Notes: generated by a model not told the origin, from the sequence alone. A DNA stretch of 64,000 nucleotides from Calidifontibacillus oryziterrae (GCF_000331575.1 NZ_ANOK01000003.1:585314-649313); one strand, 5' to 3'. Positions 7,470-16,545 are shown, numbered from the stretch's first letter. Made by a program: numbers and translations.

Positions 7470-8774
7470 TTATCGAATTTGAATTTCAATTTCTCCATAC
7501 GTAATTGGTTTTGGGAACTTAAAGGTTTTAAGCTGTAAACCTTTCGTTTCTTTCGTGACATATTCTTGCTTGAAGCTGTTACCTTCAATTCTTTCAGGTA
7601 ATGGCTTTTCTTCGGAAATTAAATTATTTCCATTCTCATCAATAACCATAATTGCATTAGATGATGCATGATCGTCGATAACAGCATCACTTTGAACTTC
7701 ATAGGAAACAACGACCTTGTCTTTCAAATAAGACACATCTGTAACAACTACTTTTCCAACCTCACCTTGATCCATCGTTACCGGAAAGCTTTGGTTATCT
7801 AATGGGACGACTACTTCTTCATACCCTTCTTCGCTAACAGGGATAATATAAGGAACGAGCGTTACCTTTTTTGTTCCCTCTTTTAAAGGAGCATAGAGAA
7901 ATTCGAGTTCGGCAATTTCTTTCCCATTAATTGTTTCGCCACTACCACTGCCGCTTAAAGGATTGACTATATCCCCACTATCATCGGTTAAGTGGAATTG
8001 AAGCTGATACAGTAATAGGCTGTCTTTTTCATCTGCAATACCTTTGACATTAAGATTCGTTCCTGCTGGACCGATCTTCAAAGAGCTAATTTCAAGTTGA
8101 GCAATTTCAGTGTCTTTCACAATTTCTGGGCGAATCACGGTCACTTCATTTGATTGCTTTACTGGAAATTTAAACTCCCATTTTCCTGGAATTAAACCAA
8201 CAGCATCAATTCGCATCCTCATATCAAAGTGTTCCGGAAGTTCTTCGGTCGGATTGATATCGATTATTCCTTTATATTTCTGTGGTGTAATAAACTCTCC
8301 TGAATAGCCTGAACTGAAGTTGATGTCTTTTCCGTTTACCTCGATTGTCGGACGCTCGAGGTCCCCAATTGCAAACAATGATTCCTGAGTATACCCAAAT
8401 GTTAAGCGCGTGCCATCATAAAAAACTTCATTAATTGTTAACGTAATTCCGTTATCCTTTGCTGATTGCTCAACAATTTGGGTTAAGCCCTTTTGTCCTG
8501 CTATTTGTAACCCTTCATCGCCAATGTCATTGAAAAATGTCCCGACAATTGGGAGATGGGATGCCACTTTCGCCATTGCTGGCGAAATCATTGCCGATCC
8601 GATAAATAATCCAAATCCAATGACAGCTGCACTACAAGCATATACCGTTATTTTCAGCTTTGATTTCTTCGGTTTTGAGCTGCTCAATGTATTTATAATA
8701 ATTTGGTCTAACTTCTCTGTTGGAACGGTTATTTTATCGATTTCTTTCTTGAAATTTGGAAATTCGCTATTCAT
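7470..8774 (-). CDS. DUF4179 membrane-anchored anti-sigma-type protein
   Basis: A 434-residue protein: a short cytoplasmic N-terminus (about 40 residues, expected to hold the sigma factor), one membrane span ('ITVYACSAAVIGFGLFIGSA'), then a DUF4179 domain (about 50-140, 'GLTQIVEQSAKDNGITLTIN') and a beta-rich outer region with the DUF5643-like C-terminal part. Its start overlaps the end of the ECF sigma gene by 8 bases, the standard coupling of sigma and anti-sigma. Family knowledge places such proteins as membrane regulators that release their sigma factor on envelope stress. A terminator follows at 7411-7459. Confidence 0.8.
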   Translation of the reverse strand: MNSEFPNFKKEIDKITVPTEKLDQIIINTLSSSKPKKSKLKITVYACSAAVIGFGLFIGSAMISPAMAKVASHLPIVGTFFNDIGDEGLQIAGQKGLTQIVEQSAKDNGITLTINEVFYDGTRLTFGYTQESLFAIGDLERPTIEVNGKDINFSSGYSGEFITPQKYKGIIDINPTEELPEHFDMRMRIDAVGLIPGKWEFKFPVKQSNEVTVIRPEIVKDTEIAQLEISSLKIGPAGTNLNVKGIADEKDSLLLYQLQFHLTDDSGDIVNPLSGSGSGETINGKEIAELEFLYAPLKEGTKKVTLVPYIIPVSEEGYEEVVVPLDNQSFPVTMDQGEVGKVVVTDVSYLKDKVVVSYEVQSDAVIDDHASSNAIMVIDENGNNLISEEKPLPERIEGNSFKQEYVTKETKGLQLKTFKFPKPITYGEIEIQIR

Positions 8775-9291
8775 TTACACACTCCTCCTTTAGCTTTTCT
8801 CTTAACATTTGGAGCCCACGATGAATGTTTGTTTTTACCGTACCCTCCGGACAATCTAAAACTTCAGAAATTTGCTTCACTGAGTAATCTTTATAAAAAC
8901 GTAGGAGTAAAACAGTCTTATACTTTTCATCTAATTCGAGAACGGTATGAAGTAAATCATGATTACTTTCTTTTGGCACGTAAGGATTTGTTTTACTTTC
9001 TAACACGTCCCGTTCCATTGGGATAATTCTTTCCTTCTTTCTTAAAAATTCAATCGCTGTATTGATGAGAATTCTAGTAATCCAAGTTGAGAAATATTGT
9101 TCTTTTTTTAAATTTTTAATAGAGATAAATGCTTTAAAGACTGTTTCTTGAAAAACTTCGAGAGCATCGACTTCATTTTTCATATAAATGTAGGCCATCT
9201 TGTAAAGCTTTTCTTTTTCTTCATCAATCAGTTCCTGAAAAGCTTTATTATTTCCTTTCTTTGCGCGTTTCACTTTATTTATATGTGACAA
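8767..9291 (-). CDS. ECF-type RNA polymerase sigma factor
   Basis: A 174-residue sigma-70 family protein with region 2 (about 15-85; 'KMAYIYMKNEVDALEVFQET' then VFKAF, and 'YFSTWITRILINTAIEFLRK') and region 4 (about 115-165; 'LDEKYKTVLLLRFYKDYSVK', 'EVLDCPEGTVKTNIHRGL'). Regions 1 and 3 are absent, as expected for ECF factors such as SigV and SigM. The start is a TTG at 9291 with GGAGGAG upstream. Encoded with the DUF4179 protein, which is probably its anti-sigma. A TGAAAC element lies 50 bases upstream and may support autoregulation. Confidence 0.9.
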   Translation of the reverse strand: MSHINKVKRAKKGNNKAFQELIDEEKEKLYKMAYIYMKNEVDALEVFQETVFKAFISIKNLKKEQYFSTWITRILINTAIEFLRKKERIIPMERDVLESKTNPYVPKESNHDLLHTVLELDEKYKTVLLLRFYKDYSVKQISEVLDCPEGTVKTNIHRGLQMLREKLKEECVNE

Positions 9292-9323
9292 AATTGCTCC
9301 TCCTTTCTTCTACTTGTTAGATA

Positions 9324-9346
9324 AACGAGTCATTAAAAACGTTTCA
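9324..9346 (-). promoter_or_regulatory. Possible ECF-type promoter of the sigma operon
   Basis: TGAAAC (9341-9346) and CGTT (9324-9327) on the minus strand, 13 bases apart. Known ECF promoters use TGAAAC and CGT(C/A) about 16 bases apart, so the fit is imperfect, but the second sigma gene has the same arrangement (16171-16193). Confidence 0.3.
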
Positions 9347-9457
9347 GAAATTTCGATATTCATGAAATAAGGTAATGGGAAATTCGAATTCATTTCTCAT
9401 TACCTTTATGAAAAAATACGAAGGCATTTATGTCCTTTTGAAATTTATTTAAGCGAA

Positions 9458-9915
9458 TTATCTCATTTTTAAACCGCGATATATGATCAGTATAAGTATT
9501 ACTAGTAAACTTACTAGTACAACTATACTGCGATGATTCTCAAGTGCCGACTCCACTTTTCTTATTATAATTTCCGATAACGGTTCAGGGATCGGCTCAT
9601 TGCGTGTTTCCGCATAGGTTATCCTTCCATGGTACCGTTGCTTCCTTCCGTGGTACCATGGATTCCTTCCGTGGTAACGTGGATTCCTTCCGTGGTAACG
9701 TGGATTCCTTCCGTGGTACCGTTGCTTCCTTCCGTGGTATCGTAGCTTCCTACCATGGTACCGGAACTTCCTTCCGTGGTATGAATAGATACATCTACTC
9801 TTGTTAACTGTGATAGATCAGTTTGCGGACTGGTCTTTTCACTTGAACAACCAACTATTAACACGATCATAGCAAATAAATAAAGAATATTTCGTAGTTT
9901 GTTCATTTTTATCAC
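9458..9915 (-). pseudogene. Repeat-bearing lipoprotein gene broken by a frameshift
   Basis: The 5' part from 9915 encodes a lipoprotein signal (MNKLRNILYLFAMIVLIVGC) and then heptads such as TTEGIHV/TTEGSNG, ending at a stop codon at 9616-9618. In the neighbouring reading frame the coding sense continues without a start: RITYAETRNEPIPEPLSEII, a helical segment, and a membrane span 'SIVVLVSLLVILILIIYRGL' to the stop at 9458. This suggests that one protein with a lipid anchor and a C-terminal membrane span was split by a frameshift at the downstream edge of the 21-bp repeat array. Whether the short product is still made is unknown. Confidence 0.6.
9623..9790. repeat. Eight tandem 21-bp repeats inside the lipoprotein gene
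   Basis: Units start every 21 bases from 9623 to 9770 with the frame CCTTCCGTGGTANCGTNG. The unit equals seven codons and encodes GTTEG-type heptads on the minus strand, so copy-number changes keep the frame; the frameshift comes from a separate small indel. Confidence 0.85.
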
Positions 9916-10083
9916 CCATCTTTATAGACGTACAAAATTGCTAAAATGTTCCATTCCGAAGGAATTCTTTATCGGAAAAGCGATAAGGCCATCTATATAG
10001 ACATATTACATTGGTAAAATGTTCTAGTGTAAGTTGGATTTTTATTAAAAAAGATTTCCTTGCATGATTTTAATAAAATAAAT

Positions 10084-10122
10084 AAAACCTATCTCCTGCT
10101 GTTCTGAGCTAGAGTAGGTTTT
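10084..10122 (-). terminator. Terminator of the DUF1801 gene
   Basis: AAAACCTA/TAGGTTTT arms with an 18-23 base loop lie 16 bases beyond the DUF1801 stop codon, with T-rich DNA after the stem on the minus strand. Confidence 0.5.
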
Positions 10123-10137
10123 CAAGGTTTTAGTTAT

Positions 10138-10569
10138 TCATTTTTCACTTTTATTTGGATACGTCTGTTGCAGAAACTTCAGCGATTGAGTTATTAATTC
10201 TTTTAAAATATCGACATTTATATCTGCTACTTTGTTAATGTAAACACACCCTTTTCCCTTCGTGTGTTTCCCAAAATCACTTAGTAATTCATCCCCGTCT
10301 GGATCGCAAGTTGCAAAATACAAACTAATTTTTGCTTTTCGTGGAGAAAAGCCGACAAGCGGTGCGTCTCCTTCGTGACCTGAAGCATATTTGTAATGGT
10401 AACTGCCAAAGCCTATAATACTTGTTCCCCAGATTTTAGCTGGGTACCCTGTTGTTTCTGTAAAAATTTCTAATAATTTATATGCGTCGTCACGTTTTTT
10501 TGGATTTTCTACTTTTTCAATAAATTCAAGCACACTACTATCATTTTCTCTTGTTTTCTGTTCATACAA
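10138..10569 (-). CDS. DUF1801 (YdhG/YjhX-like) domain protein
   Basis: A 143-residue cytoplasmic protein. 'VENPKKRDDAYKLLEIFTET', 'TGYPAKIWGTSIIGFGSYHY' and 'LVGFSPRKAKISLYF' follow the DUF1801 pattern (alpha/beta fold with a conserved tryptophan and glycine-phenylalanine-serine). Function of the family is unknown. The frame starts with TTG at 10569 behind GGAGG with a long 13-base gap, so the start is not certain. Monocistronic; the metallophosphoesterase upstream is 49 bases away on the same strand and might be co-transcribed. Confidence 0.75.
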   Translation of the reverse strand: MYEQKTRENDSSVLEFIEKVENPKKRDDAYKLLEIFTETTGYPAKIWGTSIIGFGSYHYKYASGHEGDAPLVGFSPRKAKISLYFATCDPDGDELLSDFGKHTKGKGCVYINKVADINVDILKELITQSLKFLQQTYPNKSEK

Positions 10570-10618
10570 AACTAGCGACTACCTCCTTTTTGCATCACTA
10601 ATTAATGGTTGCTTTCAC

Positions 10619-11443
10619 TCAACTATTATTCACAATTGTAATCAAGCTTATTTGGCTTTGATTTAAAAACCGAATCGGAATCACACTCGTACCAAGTCCA
10701 CTATCGATATATAGGTGTTGATTTTCTTTTAGGCGGTATATCCCTTTGTCTAATTTTGGGAAAAGTCCTTGATCTGGAGCCACAACTGCGCCTATAAATG
10801 GAAGTCTCACTTGTCCACCATGGGTATGTCCGCTCAGAATTAGATCAGCTTGTATCATTTCAAATTGTTTTATTATATCTGGAGAATGGGATAGCATGAT
10901 CGTGTATAATTCGTTATTCGTAGTAAGAAATGCTTGATCTACATTTTCATGGTTGGTTGAAAAGTCTGCAACCCCAACTAAGTTAAATACTGCATGATTT
11001 AGAGTTAGTTGCTTGTTTCCGTTATCAAGAATCGTAACATTCCGTTTTTGTAGACCGTCAAAAAATTCATGCGTATTTACATTTTCCCACTCGTGATTAC
11101 CAGATACAAAATAAACATTTTCATTAATCGCAGTAAGTTGATCAATAAGATAGTAGACATTTTCAAATTTGGCCGTTCGTCGGTCGATGAGATCACCTGT
11201 GATAACAATAATGTCTGCATGTAATTCTTCTACAGTATGTAGCAACTTCTCATTGTGATCTCGAAACGCTTTGTTATGGACGTCACTAATTTGCAAAATA
11301 GTAATCTCGGAACCTTTTGAAATTTTGTCACTATGAAACTCAATTTTATTTATCTTAAATGTGTTTGTATCGTAATAAATCCGTGCTAATAAAAATATGA
11401 ACACAAAGAGAACTATAATAAATGTTAGCCATTTTAAACTCAT
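10619..11443 (-). CDS. Membrane-anchored metallophosphoesterase (YkuE/YaeI-like)
   Basis: A 274-residue protein with an N-terminal membrane span ('LTFIIVLFVFIFLLARIYYD'). All calcineurin-type metal motifs are visible in order: ISDVHN, GDLIDR, GNHEW, 'MLSHSPD' and SGHTHGGQ. YkuE-type relatives act outside the membrane on phosphate esters linked to the cell wall or lipids. Length and motif order are complete, so the gene appears intact. Confidence 0.9.
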   Translation of the reverse strand: MSLKWLTFIIVLFVFIFLLARIYYDTNTFKINKIEFHSDKISKGSEITILQISDVHNKAFRDHNEKLLHTVEELHADIIVITGDLIDRRTAKFENVYYLIDQLTAINENVYFVSGNHEWENVNTHEFFDGLQKRNVTILDNGNKQLTLNHAVFNLVGVADFSTNHENVDQAFLTTNNELYTIMLSHSPDIIKQFEMIQADLILSGHTHGGQVRLPFIGAVVAPDQGLFPKLDKGIYRLKENQHLYIDSGLGTSVIPIRFLNQSQISLITIVNNS

Positions 11444-11543
11444 TTAACACCATCCTAAATTACGTTCAATTAAAAATTCAAACATTAAATTTATTGTATG
11501 TTTATTTATATCATAGTATTTGATTTTATGGGAAATCGCTAGG

Positions 11544-12158
11544 TTAAAAAGGCTTTAATCCTATCAGTACATAGTAGACATGATCCTTAAGTATCGTAAA
11601 AGCTACGTAAATTAAAAGAATTGCCATTATTTTATTAAAGAACATTAGGATTCCATTGTTTTTTATTAATTTTGAAAAAAACTGTCCGAGTATGCAATAT
11701 GTACTTGGGGCACCAATAACCAAAACCATAAATAAGAATGACATAAACGCAATATTTATACCAGTTATATTATTAGCTGGAAAATTAATAGTTGCTATCG
11801 GTAAAGCCGTCAAAGAGGCTTTTGGATTAAAGAGTTGCATTAAAAACCCATCTTTAAAGGTGATTGTATTATTCTTCGAAGAAGGATGAATTTCTATTTT
11901 TTCTGTATAGATCTTATAGGCTAAATAAATAATATAACAACTACCAACCAAGCTAATATAGATTAAGTATTCTTTCTTTATTAATTTTTCTCCTGAATAA
12001 CCATAAATGATAAATAATAAAAACATAGCTACTCCTACACCAACAAAGAAACTGAAAGAGCTTTTGAATTTTTTATTAAAACCCTGATTGGCACCTAAAA
12101 GGTTAACGGGTCCAGGAGTATACATAACCCCGATACCATATAGAAACATTTCTAACAT
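11544..12158 (-). CDS. LysE/RhtB-family amino-acid exporter
   Basis: A 204-residue protein with six predicted spans. 'MYTPGPVNLLGANQGFNKKF' is the LysE N-terminal signature (PGPxN), and 'LMQLFNPKASLTALPIATIN' is the conserved central loop with NPK. These transporters export amino acids such as lysine, threonine or homoserine lactone by proton antiport. A strong ribosome binding site (AAGGAGGGCAAAT) precedes the ATG. It is divergent from a MocR-type PLP regulator across a perfect inverted repeat; MocR proteins commonly control the adjacent transporter in response to an amino acid or PLP. Confidence 0.9.
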   Translation of the reverse strand: MLEMFLYGIGVMYTPGPVNLLGANQGFNKKFKSSFSFFVGVGVAMFLLFIIYGYSGEKLIKKEYLIYISLVGSCYIIYLAYKIYTEKIEIHPSSKNNTITFKDGFLMQLFNPKASLTALPIATINFPANNITGINIAFMSFLFMVLVIGAPSTYCILGQFFSKLIKNNGILMFFNKIMAILLIYVAFTILKDHVYYVLIGLKPF

Positions 12159-12230
12159 ATTTGCCCTCCTTATAAGAATCTTTAAAACTTGTATTTTTTC
12201 ATAGCTTTATTTTAAAATATACATAAAAAT

Positions 12231-12252
12231 GGTACAATTTCAGAATTGTACC
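12231..12252. promoter_or_regulatory. Inverted-repeat operator between lysE-type and mocR-type genes
   Basis: GGTACAATT-TCAG-AATTGTACC is a perfect 9-bp inverted repeat with a 4-base spacer, followed by another half-site-like AATTACAATT. It lies midway in the 119-bp divergent intergenic region, the position expected for a MocR operator. Confidence 0.7.
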
Positions 12253-12277
12253 AATTACAATTTGAGGTAATAATAAA

Positions 12278-13651
12278 ATGATCGATTATTTGGGGAATAA
12301 AATTACATGGGTACCAACATTAAAATCTAGTAAAAAACCTAAATATATTTTAATTGCTGAATCTATTGAAAGAGATATACAAAATGGGAAGTTGTTACAT
12401 GGTGATCGGCTTCCGCCCCAGAGAGTTATTGCAAACTTTTTAGGCATTAACCATGGAACGGTAACTAGGGCATACAAATTATGCGAAGAAAAAGGTCTTT
12501 TGACTGGAATTGTTGGAAAAGGAACTTTTGTTAGCAGTAATGCAGGTTTGCCAGTTCAGTTATTAACAGATCATAATGACAAAAACATCATAAGTTTAGG
12601 TATGGTGCTGCCACTATATGAGACAAATACATTTATTGAGAAGCAACTTAAGTCCATTAGTGAATTAATGGATTATAATATTGCTTTAAAATATTGTCCT
12701 CCCGAAGGACATATTAAGCATAGGTATATTGCTGCCAAGTGGTTAAATCAATATAAAATTGAAAGTTCACCTGACAACATAATTATTACTTCTGGAACAC
12801 AGAATGCACTTTCCATTATACTTGTGAGCCTTTTTTCTAAAAGTGATCGAATTATTGTTGATGAACTAACGTATACAGGTTTGAAAAGTCTTGCCAAATA
12901 TTTGGGTATTATTCTAATACCTGTGCAAAGTGATGAATCAGGTATTAATATTGAACTTTTAGAGCAAACATGCAAACGTGAAAAAGCAAAAGGTATCTAT
13001 TTAATGCCAGACTGTCATAACCCAACTTCTGTCACAGTAGGAGAAAAGAAAAGAGAAGAAATTGGCAAGATCATTTCAAGACATAATTTATTACTAATAG
13101 AGGATGGGGCTTGCAGTTTTACAATTAAGAATAAATTAACACCAATTAGTGCTTTTGTTCCGGACAGAGGTTTCTATATTTTCGGAACATCAAAAGCACT
13201 AAATCCTACTCTTAGAATTTCTTATATTGTATCACCATCCAAATATACGAAGAAGCTACAACAAGGTATTAACAATTTAAATTGGATGGCTTCTCCATAC
13301 AATGCTGAAATGGTTTCATTGTTACAAACGACAATGAAATACGAAGAAATTGTCAAAGTAAAGTTGGCTATATTGGAAGAGAGAAATACAATTTTTGATC
13401 AAATATTTAATAATTTTAAATTCACGCGATCCAAAACTTCTCTTTTTCGATATTTGGAGATTCCAGATGAATACAGTAGCATGGAACTGGAACGTATCGC
13501 CCTAGAGCATGGTGTACAAATATTCTCCACAAATAGATTTTTAGTTGGAAAAAATAATAACTGTAATGCAATTAGAATTTCTGTAAGTTCAACCGATAAC
13601 ATCAAAGAATTAGAAATGGGTTTAAAAATAGTTAGGGAAATAATTAAGTAA
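12278..13651 (+). CDS. MocR-type GntR/aminotransferase fusion regulator
   Basis: A 457-residue fusion. Residues about 20-90 are a GntR winged helix ('IERDIQNGKLLHGDRLPPQR', 'FLGINHGTVTRAYKLCEEKG'). Residues about 130-457 are a fold-type I aminotransferase domain with 'ITSGTQNALSIILVSLFSKS', 'YLMPDCHNPTSVT' and the PLP lysine in 'IFGTSKALNPTLRISYI'. In MocR/GabR/PdxR proteins the aminotransferase domain binds PLP and an amino acid to switch DNA binding. The divergent LysE exporter and the shared inverted repeat point to that exporter as the target. Confidence 0.9.
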   Translation: MIDYLGNKITWVPTLKSSKKPKYILIAESIERDIQNGKLLHGDRLPPQRVIANFLGINHGTVTRAYKLCEEKGLLTGIVGKGTFVSSNAGLPVQLLTDHNDKNIISLGMVLPLYETNTFIEKQLKSISELMDYNIALKYCPPEGHIKHRYIAAKWLNQYKIESSPDNIIITSGTQNALSIILVSLFSKSDRIIVDELTYTGLKSLAKYLGIILIPVQSDESGINIELLEQTCKREKAKGIYLMPDCHNPTSVTVGEKKREEIGKIISRHNLLLIEDGACSFTIKNKLTPISAFVPDRGFYIFGTSKALNPTLRISYIVSPSKYTKKLQQGINNLNWMASPYNAEMVSLLQTTMKYEEIVKVKLAILEERNTIFDQIFNNFKFTRSKTSLFRYLEIPDEYSSMELERIALEHGVQIFSTNRFLVGKNNNCNAIRISVSSTDNIKELEMGLKIVREIIK

Positions 13652-13792
13652 TCCGCTTTTGCTAATGAATAATGGGGCTTGCTGTTATGGGTTTAATTAT
13701 ATAAGGATTATATAAGGGATTTTGTGTTGATCTACATTATTGGAAAAGATGTTACGTATGAAATGTTTGCTTTACCAACTTGGATCGCAATA

Positions 13793-14660
13793 GATAACAC
13801 TGATTTATCGGTACCAAATCGTTGCTGAATCTTGCATCATGGTAGATAACTGGGATTTATTATCAGCAAAATGGTGTGATGCTCGATTTACTGACGATAA
13901 AACGGATTTATTATCAGCAAAATGGTGTGATGCTTGATTTGCTGACGATAAAATGGATTTATTATCAGCAAAATGGTGTGATGCTTGATTTGCTGACGAT
14001 AAAATGGATTTATTATCAGCAAAATGGTGTGATGCTTGATTTGCTGACGATAAAATGGATTTATTATCAGCAAAATGGTGTGATGCTTGATTTGCTGACG
14101 ATAAAATGGATTTATTATCAGCAAAATGGTGTGATGCTCGATTTGCTGACGATAAAATGGATTTATTATCAGCAAAATGGTGTGATGCTCGATTTGCTGA
14201 CGGTAAAATGGATTTACTATCAGCAAAATGATGTGATGCTCGATTTACTGACGATAAAACGGATTTATTATCAGCAAAACGGCGTAAGAATCGATTTTCT
14301 GACGGTAAAATGGATTTACTATCAGCAAAATGATGTGATGCTCGATTTGCTGACGATAAAATGGATTTATTATCAGCAAAACGGCGTAAGAATCGATTTG
14401 CTGACGATAAAACGGATTTACTATCAGCAAAATGATGTGATGCTCGATTTGCTGACAATAAAATGGATTTATTATCAGCAAAATGATGTGATGCTCGATT
14501 TGCTGACGGTAAAATGGATTTACTATCAGCAAAATGATGTGATGCTCGATTTACTAACGATAAACCGGATTTATTAACAGCAAAACATCGTGACATTCAA
14601 TTTGGTGATGATAACAAAAATTTATCGTCACAAAAGAAGTATCGTAAAACACTGTATTTC
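13793..14660. repeat. Minisatellite array 1: about sixteen 51-bp units
   Basis: GATA-type unit starts recur every 51 bases from 13845 to 14610, with a degenerate 52-bp unit at 13793. The core is GATAAAATGGATTTATTATC + AGCAAAA, and the variable part is TGGTGTGATGCTYGATTTRC. Because 51 is divisible by three, long stop-free frames of 95 to 263 codons appear on both strands; they have no ribosome binding sites and contradict each other, so I do not call them genes. The outermost units, especially 14610-14660, look like the unit of array 2 at 47.5 kb. Confidence 0.9.
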
Positions 14661-14671
14661 CAGCCGTTAAA

Positions 14672-15661
14672 TTACTTCAGCTCAGCAATGACACCTAATG
14701 TTGAGCCTTTTATAAATGGCAACCCTTGTAATGATTTAAGTTGTTCAGGTGTACCCGTAACAATGGCTCCAATAATTTGGACATCGCTTTGTTCTAACTT
14801 TCCATTATCTCCGATTAATGCATTGTAAGCTTCTCCTGCTTCCCATTTAAAATTGTTACTGTCTTGAAGGCGCTCGAGGCTTGTTATGAAAGAATCGATA
14901 CCGCCATAAGCGTCCTCTTTAAATTGCTCTGCATGAAAGCCATAGATAAACGGGTAATCAGCTGAAATCGTATCTTGGTCTTGCTGAAAAAAATCGATCC
15001 GCTCATACGGATATGCATCAACCCACCACCAAACGACTTGCACATTAGAAGGCAGCTTGTTTTGAATTTCATTATAGCTGTACGCTTGATCAAACGACAA
15101 ACCAAGTTCAACAAAATTTGTTTTTTCAATTTGTTCTAGTTCGCTAATGCTATCTTTATATACGTCATAGGCTACATCGGGATGATAAAAAAACAACTCG
15201 CGATCACCTGTGTAAGCATTAAATCTATCAAATTGATGGGTTTCCGCTAATGATTCCGACCGCTCGAACTGGATGGATCCATATGAACCATAGTTACGAG
15301 AAAACGTACCAAACAAATTGTAACTTCCTTCGATTGGCTCCCAAATATGAGGACGATTTCCGAGTACCTTATATGTTCTAATTTTTATGTCTCCCCCTAA
15401 CCAATCAGTGTTATAGGTTTGATGACTTATATGAACATTTGGTCCACTAATTTCATTAAACATTACAATTTCACCAATCGTCTTTTGTGCACTGTGTAAT
15501 GTTAGTTTCCACAAACCGTACCATAAAACTGACAGAATGATCGGTGTAACCACTATCGTTATCACTATGATTTTGATTGTTGACCAAAACTTTGCTTTTC
15601 TCATTAATTTCTTAATCTGGTTATTATCAAATGAAAAATCCTTTTGCTCATTATTCATCAT
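14672..15661 (-). CDS. YhdL-type anti-sigma factor (Sigma_reg_N/Sigma_reg_C)
   Basis: About 329 residues from ATG 15661, preceded by GGGGGATTCC; the longer frame from 15703 lacks a ribosome binding site. The order is a short cytoplasmic segment with 'IKKLMRKAKFWSTIKIIVIT' leading into one membrane span, then an extracellular domain with 'LSFDQAYSYNEIQNKLPSNV' and 'VVWWWVDAYPYE', matching the sigma-factor-regulator N and C domains known from Bacillus YhdL. Its start overlaps the ECF sigma gene by 11 bases, so it should bind and restrain that factor at the membrane. Confidence 0.85.
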   Translation of the reverse strand: MMNNEQKDFSFDNNQIKKLMRKAKFWSTIKIIVITIVVTPIILSVLWYGLWKLTLHSAQKTIGEIVMFNEISGPNVHISHQTYNTDWLGGDIKIRTYKVLGNRPHIWEPIEGSYNLFGTFSRNYGSYGSIQFERSESLAETHQFDRFNAYTGDRELFFYHPDVAYDVYKDSISELEQIEKTNFVELGLSFDQAYSYNEIQNKLPSNVQVVWWWVDAYPYERIDFFQQDQDTISADYPFIYGFHAEQFKEDAYGGIDSFITSLERLQDSNNFKWEAGEAYNALIGDNGKLEQSDVQIIGAIVTGTPEQLKSLQGLPFIKGSTLGVIAELK

Positions 15662-16154
15662 GGGAATCCCCCTTATATCTTTCACTAAACTTTTCTTTTG
15701 CACGTCTTATATGCGTTTTTAACGTATTTTCATTCATATCAACTAGTGCTGCAATTTCTTTGTACGATAATTCCAATTCATACTTCAACACTAGTAATTC
15801 CTGTTGCAAACCCGAAAGTGAGTCAAGCGTATCCTTAATTTTGCTGGATTCTTCTTTTTCGAGAACATGTAATTCGGGAATGTTCGTTGAAATTGCCAGT
15901 GGGGTTTCATCAACGTCGGTTGTTCGGTACCGCTTTTCTTTTCGTTTGAGATCATAAAATTGATTGGTAGCCACCCGGTATAACCAACTCATCACTTTGT
16001 CTGACTGAATACCATCTTTATGTAATAAAAACTTGTAGCATGTATCTTGAACGATGTCCTCTGCATCTTCATGGGTAAGGCCACGCTTACGCAAATAGCG
16101 GTATAGCAAGGTGCAGATCTGTTGCAGAAATTCATTCATTGTTTGGTTTACCAT
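15651..16154 (-). CDS. ECF-type RNA polymerase sigma factor (SigM/YlaC-like)
   Basis: A 167-residue protein with region 2 ('RGLTHEDAEDIVQDTCYKFL', 'KVMSWLYRVATNQFYDLKRK') and region 4 ('LSGLQQELLVLKYELELSYK', 'ALVDMNENTLKTHIRRAKEK'). Size and domain content fit ECF factors acting on envelope stress. The next gene is its likely anti-sigma (11-base overlap). A possible autoregulatory promoter lies at 16171-16193, and the upstream start is supported by GGGGGGAGTC. Confidence 0.9.
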   Translation of the reverse strand: MVNQTMNEFLQQICTLLYRYLRKRGLTHEDAEDIVQDTCYKFLLHKDGIQSDKVMSWLYRVATNQFYDLKRKEKRYRTTDVDETPLAISTNIPELHVLEKEESSKIKDTLDSLSGLQQELLVLKYELELSYKEIAALVDMNENTLKTHIRRAKEKFSERYKGDSHDE

Positions 16155-16170
16155 GACTCCCCCCTCAGCT

Positions 16171-16193
16171 TACGAAACATTTTTGCAGTTTCT
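16171..16193 (-). promoter_or_regulatory. Possible ECF-type promoter of the second sigma operon
   Basis: AGAAAC (16188-16193) and CGTA (16171-16174) on the minus strand with a 13-base gap, the same spacing as in front of the other ECF operon but shorter than the usual 16. It lies 17 bases from the start codon, so a transcript would have a very short leader. Nothing else is recognised between 16194 and 16451. Confidence 0.3.
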
Positions 16194-16451
16194 GATAAAA
16201 ATAAAACAAAAAAAATCTTTTTTCGCGCGGTTTCTTAATTTATTGTGATCTACTAGTCATTAAAGCTGTTGAAAAGCTTCGTTTTTCATAGAATCATTGA
16301 ACGTTCATTTATATAACGAAAAACGTAAGGAAAAGTTTACATATTTTATAAAAAAATCTTTTTTGTTTAACAAAAGCATTAGTAAAAAAATAGTTTGTTG
16401 AATAACGAAACTATATTAGTGAGTCTAGAAAAAGCGAATAAAATAAAACAA

Positions 16452-16512
16452 AAAATACTCCTCTATGTAGTCAGATTTTTTTAAATCTGTCTATCCCAAG
16501 GGGAGCATATCA
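16452..16512 (-). terminator. Terminator of the GNAT gene
   Basis: On the minus strand ATGCTCCCCT pairs with AGAGGAGTAT (one mismatch, one G-U), an inner CAGATTT/AAATCTG stem sits in the loop, and TTTTTT follows. It lies 34 bases beyond the GNAT stop codon. Confidence 0.7.
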
Positions 16513-16545
16513 TACATTCCAAGTGTTTGAATTCATTTGAATGAT

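Noticed and set aside
13876..14577. Long open frames (up to 263 codons) on both strands in the 51-bp arrays, at 13.8 and 47.5 kb
   Set aside because: The 51-bp period is a multiple of three and each unit lacks stop codons in several frames, so open frames appear on both strands; none has a ribosome binding site or non-repetitive part.
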